From Candidatus Atribacter fermentans (GTDB lineage Bacteria > Atribacterota > Atribacteria > Atribacterales > Atribacteraceae), in assembly GCA_012517485.1 (NCBI GenBank), contig JAAYUT010000037.1:1-5202 (forward strand): DNA of 5,202 bases, in the 5' to 3' direction. The stretch's first letter is position 1; each line of letters starts with the position of its first letter. The position numbers were made by a program, and so were the translations under genes. Positions 1-4,999 of the stretch are shown here, one piece after another. The notes under the pieces are model-generated. The model saw nothing but the letters and a program-made list of their open reading frames with translations, was not told where the DNA came from and searched no databases.

Positions 1-359
1 AATTGATTCGAAAAACCAGTATTGATGAGTTACCCCAATTCATTAATGTTTTAAAAGGAGAAATGAGTATTGTTGGACCGCGCCCGACGCTTGAATATCA
101 AGTTAAGCGATATAATGAAGAACAGAAAAGAAGGTTATTAGTAAAGCCAGGAATAACCGGTTGGGCTCAGATCAATGGACGGAATAACATGACCTGGCCA
201 GAAAAGATTGAGTTGGATTTGTGGTATGTTGATCATTGGAGTATAGGATTGGATTTCAAGATTATTGGCAGAACCATTTGGTCAGTTTTGAAAAGAGAAA
301 ATATTTATTCTGATGAAGGAATAATCGTTGATGAAATCTCACGCACAGACCTTAAGTGA
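1..359 (+). CDS. PglC/WcaJ-type phosphoglycosyl (sugar) transferase, C-terminal part, 5' end outside window
   Basis: This enzyme family transfers a sugar-1-phosphate from a UDP-sugar to undecaprenyl phosphate on the inner face of the cytoplasmic membrane, the first membrane step of glycan, capsule or exopolysaccharide assembly. The reading frame is open from base 3 and has no proper start, so the gene begins outside the window. About 119 residues are visible; small family members run to about 200. The fragment opens with the family signature RKTSIDELPQ, whose Asp-Glu pair is the catalytic dyad of PglC-type enzymes, followed by INVLKGEMSIVGPRP and then KPGITGWAQINGR, and ends in the usual amphipathic tail (YVDHWSIGLDFKII). 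The membrane anchor lies upstream, outside the window. The stop overlaps the start of the next gene by about 29 bases, so the two are translationally coupled in one operon. Family assignment is secure; the sugar cannot be read from this fragment. Confidence 0.93.
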   Translation, partial: LIRKTSIDELPQFINVLKGEMSIVGPRPTLEYQVKRYNEEQKRRLLVKPGITGWAQINGRNNMTWPEKIELDLWYVDHWSIGLDFKIIGRTIWSVLKRENIYSDEGIIVDEISRTDLK

Positions 360-990
360 ATATTCTTTATATATCTACGGAGCAGGTGGGCATGGAAAGG
401 TTGTTCTTGAGGCTGCAATCTCAGATAAATATCCTATCAAGGGATTTCTTGATGATGATAACAATAAATGGAATAGGAAAATAGTTGGTTATCCGGTGTT
501 TGGGAATTTGTCTTATTTTGATACTTTGGATAAAAATGTAGTACGAATTGTTGTTGCGATTGGTAATAACTCATTAAGAAAAACAAAGGTTATTGAATTT
601 AGCAAGAAAGATTTAAATTATCTATCGGTAATACACAGAAAAGCTGTGGTATCTGAATTTTCATCTCTAGGGGATGGATCAATGGTTATTGCAGGTGCAA
701 TCATAAACATTGGTACTCAAATTGGCGATCATGTCATAATAAATACCGGTGCTACAGTTGATCATGATTGTTTGATTCAAGATTTTGTCCATATTGCACC
801 CGGTGTTCACATAGGAGGAGAGGTTCAGGTGGGAGAAGGGACTTTGATTGGAATCGGTTCGGTAGTAAAGCCTGGAATAAAAATCGGTGCTTGGTCGATT
901 ATTGGGGCAGGTGCAGTTGTTACTTCTGACATTCCCGATCGAGTTGTAGCAGTCGGAGTACCAGCACGAGTTATTCGGGAGATCAAATAA
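331..990 (+). CDS. PglD/NeuD-family sugar acetyltransferase (left-handed beta-helix)
   Basis: Predicted cytoplasmic acyl-CoA dependent acetyltransferase acting on an amino-sugar nucleotide; in the PglD group the substrate is the UDP-4-amino sugar made by a PglE-type aminotransferase. With the ATG at 331 it has 219 residues, normal for the family. The N-terminal nucleotide-binding domain shows YIYGAGGHGKVV (residues 14-25), GFLDDD (38-43) and VVAIGNN (74-80). From about residue 103 hexapeptide repeats form the left-handed helix, closing with VGVPARVI. His145 in TVDHDC and His154 in FVHIAPG have the nine-residue spacing of the PglD active-site histidines (125 and 134 in Campylobacter). A TTG at 328 is an alternative start; GAAGGA at 315-320 serves either. 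The gene overlaps the sugar transferase and is followed after 2 bases by an aminotransferase remnant, which supports a bacillosamine-like role. The exact substrate is inferred. Confidence 0.93.
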   Translation: MKSHAQTLSEYSLYIYGAGGHGKVVLEAAISDKYPIKGFLDDDNNKWNRKIVGYPVFGNLSYFDTLDKNVVRIVVAIGNNSLRKTKVIEFSKKDLNYLSVIHRKAVVSEFSSLGDGSMVIAGAIINIGTQIGDHVIINTGATVDHDCLIQDFVHIAPGVHIGGEVQVGEGTLIGIGSVVKPGIKIGAWSIIGAGAVVTSDIPDRVVAVGVPARVIREIK

Positions 991-992
991 CG

Positions 993-1271
993 ATGATTAA
1001 CATTCCACTTTCACGCCCAGATATTGATGAAAAGGATATTCAATCGGTTGTAGAGGTATTGAAAACTCCCTATTTAAGTATTGGACCAAAACTGACTGAA
1101 TTTGAAAACAGAATTGCCGATTATGTAGGAAGAGAGTTTGCAATTGGGGTTAACAGCGGAACCAGTGCGTTATCCCCATTACATAAAGAACTTCTTTTGT
1201 TAGGTATTGTAATCAAGGAGTATATGCTAATGTATTTAAATTTAAGTGGGTTTAACCATTTTTCTGCTTAA
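993..1271 (+). pseudogene. DegT/DnrJ/EryC1 (PglE-type) aminotransferase, truncated and decayed
   Basis: Intact members are PLP-dependent aminotransferases of roughly 360-400 residues that convert a UDP-4-keto sugar to the 4-amino sugar. Here only the N-terminus is recognisable: IPLSRPDIDEKDI (residues 4-16), YLSIGPKLTEFE (27-38), YVGREFAIGVNSGTSAL (44-60). Homology to the family stops near base 1172. The next residues keep a hint of it (LLLLGI at 67-72), and the reading then runs out at a stop at 1271. The PLP-lysine region and all later motifs are absent. A different frame at 1211-1252 reads NQGVYANVFKF, which loosely resembles the family's GDEVIVPSFTF; this suggests a frameshift near 1209 followed by decay or by a foreign junction. 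GGGAG at 977-981 is a plausible ribosome site, and the start lies 2 bases after the acetyltransferase stop, so it was once the third gene of the operon. Insertion, deletion or an assembly error could all explain it. Confidence 0.82.
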
Positions 1272-1590
1272 CTGATTTAAAAATCAGAACTCTTGAAACT
1301 CATGGTTGTTCAATATAGGAAAGTAATTTAGATTAATCTATTTACTGATATTAATACAGGTTACTCTCTTGACTTAACCAGGCTTAGAAATTCAACTGAT
1401 TCTAAACCACCTTTTTTGTAAGATTTGGTATAAGTGATGTATTAAAAATATATCTAATGAAGAGTACTTATATTTATAATAAATTAACCATTTAAATTTT
1501 TAAGAAAATCAGATTTGAGCGCAAAAAATGTTTTTCATGTTTATCCAACTAGCAATAAGTTTTTTGGATATATGATTTAAGGGTGGAAAA
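1272..1590. other. AT-rich gap without a recognisable gene
   Basis: About 320 bases between the broken aminotransferase and the SDR gene. All three forward frames carry frequent stops and I recognise no protein or RNA gene. At 1272-1287 there is an AT-rich hairpin (CTGATTT, two-base loop, AAATCAG) just after the pseudogene stop; it has no T-run and is a poor terminator. A TATGAT at 1571-1576 lacks a matching -35 element. I cannot find later aminotransferase motifs here, so the missing 300 residues were deleted or displaced rather than merely frameshifted. Confidence 0.6.
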
Positions 1591-2487
1591 ATGTTGTTAA
1601 TTACAGGCATTACTGGCCATAGTGGCAAATATTTTCTGCAAGAACTCATCAATAACAACTATTCAGATCCTATCCGTTGTATTGTTAGAAAAAACTCAAA
1701 TACCTCACTATTAGATAAAAGTGGTTTGAAAATAGAGAAAGTCATTGGGGATTTATCTGATGAAGATCTTTTAAACAGAGTAATGGTTGGTGTTGATACA
1801 ATATTACACATAGCTTCAATTTTTTATTCATCCAATATAATAAAAGCAGCCATTAAAAACAGTATTAGAAGGATAATACTTGTTCATACTACCGGTATTT
1901 ACTCAAAGTATAAAAGTGCATCAGAAATTTATAAAAATATTGAGATGAATATCGAGAAAATGCGCCAAACGAGTAATCGTCCAATAGGACTTATTTACCT
2001 GAGACCGACGATGATTTATGGAAACATCCATGATAGAAATATGATTATTTTTATAAAGATGTTAGATAAATTCAGATGGTGTCCAGTTATAGAACATGGA
2101 AAAAGCTTAATACAACCTGTTAACGCAAGAGACCTTGGAAAGGCTTATTACCAAATACTGATGAAGTCAGATATTATGAATGGAGATTATATTTTATCAG
2201 GGGAAAAACCCATTTCTATTATGGATTTATATCGATTAATTAGTAATTATTTAGGCAAAAAAACAAAATATTTCAACATACCTTTATGGGAAGGTTTAAT
2301 AATAGCGAGAATGATTAAATTTTTAACATTAGGAAAAATTGATTATATAGAAAAAGTACAGCGAATGAGTGAAGATAGAAGTTTTTCTCATGAAGCTGCG
2401 ACAAGAGATTTTGGATATAAACCAATGCCCTTAGAAGAGGGTATTAAAATTGAAGTGGAACAGTATTTGGGGAAGAGTAGGAGTTAA
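1591..2487 (+). CDS. NAD(P)-dependent epimerase/dehydratase-like SDR protein
   Basis: A complete 298-residue protein of the extended/atypical short-chain dehydrogenase group, probably a cytoplasmic nucleotide-sugar oxidoreductase or epimerase. The start ATG has a clear ribosome site, AGGGTGG at 1580-1586. The Rossmann glycine motif TGITGHSG is at residues 5-12, followed by an acidic turn GDLSDED (53-59) and VDTILHIAS (68-76). The usual serine segment reads HTTGIY (99-104), and the substrate region LRPTMIYG (137-144) and PVNARDLGKAYY (176-187) are well kept. The catalytic YxxxK is unclear: Y104-K108 fits the pattern but lies early, while Y114, nearer the expected place, has Glu118 where Lys is expected. 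Similar proteins occur in polysaccharide clusters, which fits the upstream genes, but the 320-base gap and higher AT content suggest a separate origin. The specific reaction is unknown. Confidence 0.87.
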   Translation: MLLITGITGHSGKYFLQELINNNYSDPIRCIVRKNSNTSLLDKSGLKIEKVIGDLSDEDLLNRVMVGVDTILHIASIFYSSNIIKAAIKNSIRRIILVHTTGIYSKYKSASEIYKNIEMNIEKMRQTSNRPIGLIYLRPTMIYGNIHDRNMIIFIKMLDKFRWCPVIEHGKSLIQPVNARDLGKAYYQILMKSDIMNGDYILSGEKPISIMDLYRLISNYLGKKTKYFNIPLWEGLIIARMIKFLTLGKIDYIEKVQRMSEDRSFSHEAATRDFGYKPMPLEEGIKIEVEQYLGKSRS

Positions 2488-2500
2488 TTACTCATCTTTT

Positions 2501-2521
2501 ATAATTCAATTATTATTTTTT
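2501..2521 (+). terminator. Weak AT-only hairpin with T-run after the SDR gene
   Basis: ATAATT, a one-base loop, AATTAT, then a T-rich stretch, beginning 14 bases after the SDR stop. Position and T-run fit an intrinsic terminator, but the stem has no G or C and would be unstable. The GC-rich hairpins of element A at 2548 may do the work instead. Confidence 0.25.
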
Positions 2522-2547
2522 TATCTTAATTTTGAACCAAAAAAATA

Positions 2548-2674
2548 AAAGCACCCTCCCCGCCTAAAAACGGCAACCCTCCAAGGAGGGGAATTGTTGA
2601 ATTCATTCCCCAATTGAAGTGAGTTAGGAAGGGTGTGTCTTTATCTTTTTGTTCAATTTTTTGCCCATTCCTTT
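2548..2674 (+). repeat. Repeat A, copy 1: paired-hairpin element plus 3' tail
   Basis: Element of about 96 bases (2548-2643) with imperfect inverted ends: AAAGCACCCTCC at the left and GGGTGTGTCTTT at the right. The left arm holds a small hairpin (GCC, loop, GGC) and a stronger one (CCCTCC, AA, GGAGGG). The right arm, CCCC..AATTG, is decayed. A tail at 2649-2685 (GTTCAATTTTTTGCCCATTC and onward) is nearly identical to the tail of copy 2 at 3267-3303 and runs straight into element B. Copies 2 and 3 lie at 3165 and 5000. Confidence 0.8.
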
Positions 2675-2727
2675 ATTTTCAAGATAAACCCTCATGCCAT
2701 GTTGTGGTATCAGTTAAAGATGAAAAT
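2675..2727 (+). repeat. Repeat B, copy 1 (53 bases)
   Basis: Begins ATTTTCAAGATA and ends GATGAAAAT, so the ends ATTTTCA and TGAAAAT are complementary. The inner hairpin is TGCCA / TGGTA with one G-T pair around a five-base loop. The CCTCA/TGAGG middle stem of copies 2 and 3 is weakened here (right side reads TAAAG). It follows repeat A without a gap and leads into repeat C, as copy 3 also does. Confidence 0.8.
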
Positions 2728-2732
2728 CCAAA

Positions 2733-2799
2733 CTCGACATGCCATGGCATATCGCTACATTAAAAATTCTTTTGTATGGGCTTGATTTATCATGCCCGT
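2733..2799 (+). repeat. Repeat C, copy 1: two hairpins
   Basis: Starts with a perfect 12-base palindrome ATGCCATGGCAT (2739-2750), then CGCTACAT, a TTAAAAATTCTTTTGTA linker, and a second hairpin GGGCTTGATTTATCATGCCC (2778-2797; GGGC/GCCC plus TGAT/ATCA). Copy 2 at 3050 has the same two hairpins, with an extra 31-base hairpin unit between them. Confidence 0.75.
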
Positions 2800-2800
2800 G

Positions 2801-2853
2801 ATTTTCAGTATAGACCCTCATGCCACGTTGTGGCACCAATTGAGGATGAAAAT
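2801..2853 (+). repeat. Repeat B, copy 2 (53 bases)
   Basis: ATTTTCAGTATAGACCCTCA at the left, then TGCCAC-GTT-GTGGCA, CCAAT, and TGAGGATGAAAAT at the right. Three nested helices can form: ATTTTCA/TGAAAAT, CCTCA/TGAGG and TGCCAC/GTGGCA. This is one of the best-preserved copies. Confidence 0.85.
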
Positions 2854-2869
2854 ACTGACTCAGAAATCG

Positions 2870-2960
2870 TTCCCCCTTTAGTAAAGGGGGTGAGGGGGAT
2901 TTGAAAGAATGAGATAAAAAATCGAATCCCTCTCAATCTCACTTTATCCAAAGGGAGAAG
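2870..2960. repeat. Repeat D: inverted pair of hairpin arms
   Basis: The left arm (2870-2902) carries a perfect 9-base stem, CCCCCTTTA-G-TAAAGGGGG, followed by TGAGGGGGATTT. The right arm (2925-2960), read on the minus strand, runs TTCTCCCTTTGGATAAAG and then TGAGATTGAGAGGGATT, clearly the same unit in diverged form. The arms face each other across about 22 bases. There is no open frame of note, and it has the form of a small non-autonomous palindromic element. Confidence 0.75.
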
Positions 2961-2990
2961 CCAATATACGGGAAATTGGTTGAAATGGTG

Positions 2991-3043
2991 TTTTCAGGAT
3001 AGACCCTCATGCCACTTTGGTGGCACCAGTTGAGGATGAAAAT
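2991..3043 (+). repeat. Repeat B, copy 3 (53 bases)
   Basis: TTTTCAGGATAGACCCTCA at the left, inner hairpin TGCCAC-TTTG-GTGGCA, then CCAGT and TGAGGATGAAAAT. It follows element D and is joined directly to repeat C copy 2, the same B-C order as at 2675-2799. Confidence 0.85.
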
Positions 3044-3049
3044 CCAAGA

Positions 3050-3143
3050 TTCGACATACCATGTCGCTACATGAATCAGGCGCAATACATTACGTCCCTG
3101 CATTTTTAATTCTTTTGTAGGGACTTGATTTATCATGCCCATG
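3050..3143 (+). repeat. Repeat C, copy 2: three hairpins
   Basis: The first hairpin is GACAT-ACC-ATGTC. Next comes a 31-base unit absent from copy 1 (3073-3103), whose GGCGCAAT and ATTACGTC pair imperfectly. The TTTTAATTCTTTTGTAG linker and a decayed GGGACTTGATTTATCATGCCC hairpin follow. The extra unit is bounded by CTACAT (3067-3072) and CTGCAT (3098-3103), short direct repeats suited to precise loss or gain. Confidence 0.75.
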
Positions 3144-3164
3144 GGTTTTTAAAATAGAAACAAA

Positions 3165-3291
3165 AAGCACCCTCCCCGCCGCAAGCGGCACCCCTCCCAG
3201 GAGAGGAATCGTTGATTTTATTCCCCCATTGAGGGGGGATTCAGGGGGGTGTGCCTTTATTTTTTTTGTTCAATTTTTTACCCATTTCTTT
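3165..3291 (+). repeat. Repeat A, copy 2: paired-hairpin element plus 3' tail
   Basis: The left arm AAGCACCCTCC has the perfect hairpin GCCGC-AA-GCGGC and then CCCCTCCCAGGAGAGG. The right arm, TTCCCCCATTGAGGGGGGA with GGGGGGTGTGCCTT, is the left arm's plan inverted. The tail at 3267-3291 matches copy 1 (2649-2674) and runs into the left end of element B. Confidence 0.82.
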
Positions 3292-3304
3292 ATTTTCAGG
3301 ATAG
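3292..3304 (+). repeat. Repeat B, left-end fragment
   Basis: ATTTTCAGGATAG matches the left end of full B copies, but the hairpin and right end do not follow. It sits at the end of the repeat A copy 2 tail, exactly where copy 1 has a full B. A second such fragment lies inverted at 4825. Confidence 0.55.
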
Positions 3305-3369
3305 AAAGAAATGGTTGATTGACCTTCCTCGCCCCAGTCCTAACTAAAAAAGATATTCCTTAAACCAGA

Positions 3370-3398
3370 CTTGTTCCTCATACGGAACAGGTATTTTT
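3370..3398 (+). terminator. Hairpin with T-run, possible terminator
   Basis: CTTGTTCC (3370-3377) and GGAACAGG (3384-3391) form an 8-base stem with one G-T pair around a 6-base loop, followed by TATTTTT. The form is right for a + strand terminator, but no gene ends just upstream on that strand. It may be another repeat module; its last bases overlap repeat B copy 4. Confidence 0.3.
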
Positions 3399-3446
3399 AG
3401 GATAGATATTCATGCTGTTTTTCAAGCACCAATTGGGGATGAAAAT
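3393..3446 (+). repeat. Repeat B, copy 4 (54 bases)
   Basis: ATTTTTAGGATAGA at the left and GGGGATGAAAAT at the right. The inner stem is TGCT / AGCA around an 8-base loop, different in sequence from copies 2 and 3 but still paired. It lies 3 bases before repeat E, an adjacency repeated in inverted form right of the UroD-family gene. Confidence 0.78.
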
Positions 3447-3449
3447 ACC

Positions 3450-3524
3450 TTCCCCCTCACCTACACCTCTCCCACCAGGGGAGAGGAAAAAAAGAAAAAA
3501 GATTTTTCCCACCAGGGGAGAGGG
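3450..3524 (+). repeat. Repeat E, left copy, with internal duplication
   Basis: TTCCCCCTCACC, then the 8-base stem CCTCTCCC (3466-3473) / GGGAGAGG (3479-3486). A 17-base piece, TCCCACCAGGGGAGAGG, occurs twice, at 3470-3486 and 3507-3523, separated by a purine-rich stretch. Read on the minus strand this becomes a weak hairpin followed by a long T-rich run, about 85 bases past the UroD-family stop, so it might end that transcript. The inverted counterpart is at 4901. Confidence 0.7.
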
Positions 3525-3574
3525 AATATTGGCGAAAAATGCCGTGGGAGCGAAGGGCGCGAGATTTTGGTTTT

Positions 3575-3593
3575 TTCTTCCTTGATGGAAGAA
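3575..3593 (-). other. Perfect hairpin just past the UroD-family stop
   Basis: TTCTTCC and GGAAGAA form a 7-base stem with a 5-base loop, 15 bases downstream of the minus-strand stop. On the minus strand it is followed by A residues rather than T, so it is not a standard intrinsic terminator. It could protect the 3' end of the transcript or be chance. Confidence 0.3.
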
Positions 3594-3608
3594 GGTCACA
3601 GTTTTCCC

Positions 3609-4703
3609 TCAGTCCACTTTAATCGGATAAAAACCCCGGGTTTGAACCGTTTCCAAAAAAGTAAGAAAGTTCTCAATCGGGGTATCAAGCTGAATATGGT
3701 GAGTTGGAGACAGAATAAGGCCTCCTCCTGGAGCTATCATTTGGATTCGATCAAGAGTTTCTCGTCGGACATCCTCCACAGTTCCAAAAGGAAGAGTATA
3801 TTGTTCATCGATAGTTCCCCAGAAAGCCAAGTTTTTCCCATATCTCTTTTTAAGATAAACTGGATCCATAGCTGCAGGCTGAATTGGGTTGAGAACATCA
3901 ATTCCAATTTCAATTAACTCATCAATAATTGGATAAATATTCCCATCACTGTGGTAAGCAATTTTTAGGTTCGGATTTATTGTTTTTAGTTCTTGGCAAA
4001 ACATAGCCATTCGCGGTTTGAGATATCGTCTCCACATTTCAGGAGATATCATCATTCCCCTCTGGGTTCCTACATCATCACCAATCCATATCCCATCGGC
4101 TCCCATTTTGGTTAAATTGCTCGCCGCAGTAAGGTGATATTTAAAAGGAATGTCAAGGATGCGATTGGCTAATTCTTCATTATAAACCATATCCATTAAC
4201 AAACGATCTAATCCTCGAAGATACCATGCTCCCTCAAAAATTGTACAAACCGTTACACCAAGAATAAAGTAATCTTTCCCATACTGTTCAAGAACCTTCC
4301 CAAATGGGGCATAAAGATCTTTCCGATTCGGGTCTGGAGGTCGGTAATAATTGATTCGATCACGATCGGCAAGAGGGTTCTCAGCTATTTCAGTGTATCG
4401 GCCAACCCCAAACCTTGTTTTGTACTCAGCTTGTTTCCATTTAATTCCCCATTCGCAAGTGTATTCATCTTCATCAGATGCATAATAAGAATTCGCAATT
4501 CCAATTGAATATTGAATGATATCAAGATGAAAATACTCTTCTAAATCGTGGACTTCTCCGCCATGGGGGTTGACTGGGTGTGAAGGTAAATTCAATTGTT
4601 TTCTCAAACGTTCAACGAATTCAGGAACGAAGCTAACGGTGACGGGGACCCGATCAGGTTCTTGGTGGAATAATGCCGTTTTAACTCTTTCTTTGCTATT
4701 CAA
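3609..4703 (-). CDS. Uroporphyrinogen decarboxylase (UroD)-superfamily protein
   Basis: A complete 364-residue protein with the UroD/MtaA TIM-barrel pattern. True UroD makes coproporphyrinogen III; the many anaerobe paralogues are thought to act on methyl groups, corrinoids or other small molecules. Family marks are NSKERVKTALFHQEPDRVP at the N-terminus (residues 2-20), GADGIWIGDD (201-210), AYHSDGNIYPIIDELIEIG (249-267), FWGTIDEQ (294-301) and GGGLILSPTHHIQLDTPIEN (326-345). His251 is kept, but the HxC motif and C-terminal Cys that hold zinc in MtaA-type methyltransferases are absent (HSD and THHIQ here). The long insert between residues 70 and 130 resembles uncharacterised members rather than HemE. 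The start is TTG at 4703: it matches the family N-terminus, an in-frame stop lies at 4722-4724, and AGAGGGG is 13 bases upstream. It stands alone between inverted repeat arrays. Membership is sure, substrate unknown. Confidence 0.9.
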   Translation of the reverse strand: MNSKERVKTALFHQEPDRVPVTVSFVPEFVERLRKQLNLPSHPVNPHGGEVHDLEEYFHLDIIQYSIGIANSYYASDEDEYTCEWGIKWKQAEYKTRFGVGRYTEIAENPLADRDRINYYRPPDPNRKDLYAPFGKVLEQYGKDYFILGVTVCTIFEGAWYLRGLDRLLMDMVYNEELANRILDIPFKYHLTAASNLTKMGADGIWIGDDVGTQRGMMISPEMWRRYLKPRMAMFCQELKTINPNLKIAYHSDGNIYPIIDELIEIGIDVLNPIQPAAMDPVYLKKRYGKNLAFWGTIDEQYTLPFGTVEDVRRETLDRIQMIAPGGGLILSPTHHIQLDTPIENFLTFLETVQTRGFYPIKVD

Positions 4704-4723
4704 AAATAAACACCAACCCCTCT

Positions 4724-4751
4724 ATTAAATTTCTGAAAGTTTTTCTTTCAA
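4724..4751 (-). promoter_or_regulatory. Possible promoter for the UroD-family gene
   Basis: On the minus strand TTGAAA (4746-4751), 16 bases, then TTTAAT (4724-4729), each one base off the sigma-70 consensus. A transcript would start near 4717, within the AGAGGGG ribosome site and only some 14 bases before the TTG start. That leaves an awkwardly short leader, so a promoter further upstream is as likely. Confidence 0.25.
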
Positions 4752-4824
4752 TAGATACTCACACTTATTTTAGGATATTTTCTCATATGTCCGGAAACAT
4801 TTAAATATTATTAAAAATACTTGT

Positions 4825-4837
4825 CTATCCTGAAAAT
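4825..4837 (-). repeat. Repeat B, left-end fragment, inverted
   Basis: On the minus strand this reads ATTTTCAGGATAG, the left end of repeat B without the hairpin or right end. It is the mirror of the fragment at 3292 on the other side of the UroD-family gene. Confidence 0.5.
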
Positions 4838-4840
4838 ACC

Positions 4841-4868
4841 GTGAACCGTGAAGTGTGAACCGTGATCC
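4841..4868 (+). repeat. Tandem heptamer repeat, four units
   Basis: Four 7-base units in a row: GTGAACC, GTGAAGT, GTGAACC, GTGATCC. The GTGA core is constant. It lies between the inverted B fragment and repeat E in an otherwise AT-rich gap upstream of the UroD-family gene. Confidence 0.75.
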
Positions 4869-4900
4869 GCTACTCCCGTTATCACCTTCTTAAATTTTTT

Positions 4901-4939
4901 CCTCTCCCCTTTGTGGGAGAAGATTAGGGTGAGGGGCAA
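4901..4939 (-). repeat. Repeat E, right copy, inverted
   Basis: Read on the minus strand it begins TTGCCCCTCACCCTAATC and ends AAAGGGGAGAGG, matching repeat E at 3450-3486 with a few changes. The stem is TCTCCC/GGGAGA. It is 4 bases from the inverted repeat B copy 5. Confidence 0.75.
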
Positions 4940-4943
4940 CTAA

Positions 4944-4996
4944 ATTTTCATCCTCATCTGGTGCTGCTAAGCAGCATAACCGTCTATCCTGAAAAT
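4944..4996 (-). repeat. Repeat B, copy 5, inverted (53 bases)
   Basis: On the minus strand: ATTTTCAGGATAGACGG at the left, inner hairpin TGCTGC-TTA-GCAGCA, then CCAGA and TGAGGATGAAAAT. Compared with copies 2 and 3 (TGCCAC/GTGGCA), two base pairs have changed on both sides of the stem, so pairing is kept. Confidence 0.85.
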
Positions 4997-4999
4997 ATT

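Noticed and set aside
1368..1480. Promoter for the SDR gene (TTGACT at 1368-1373, TATAAT at 1475-1480)
   Set aside because: The boxes are far apart and neither has a partner at 16-18 bases; chance matches are expected in such AT-rich DNA.
2939..3142. Open frame of 67 codons on the minus strand
   Set aside because: It lies wholly within repeats D, B and C, shows no protein motif, and is explained by the repeats.
2675..3446. CRISPR array made of the B repeats
   Set aside because: Spacing between copies is irregular (about 70 to 350 bases), spacers are themselves repeats, one copy is inverted far away, and no cas gene is present.
3378..3599. Open frame of 73 codons on the minus strand
   Set aside because: It crosses repeats B and E and their purine tract; the translation is low-complexity and resembles no protein.
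3567..3917. Open frame of 116 codons on the plus strand
   Set aside because: It lies mostly antisense to the UroD-superfamily gene, whose protein is clearly conserved in the other strand.
4735..4749. GAAAG/CTTTC hairpin upstream of the UroD-family gene as an operator or terminator
   Set aside because: Only five AT-rich pairs, no T-run on the minus strand after it and no sign of a binding-site pair.
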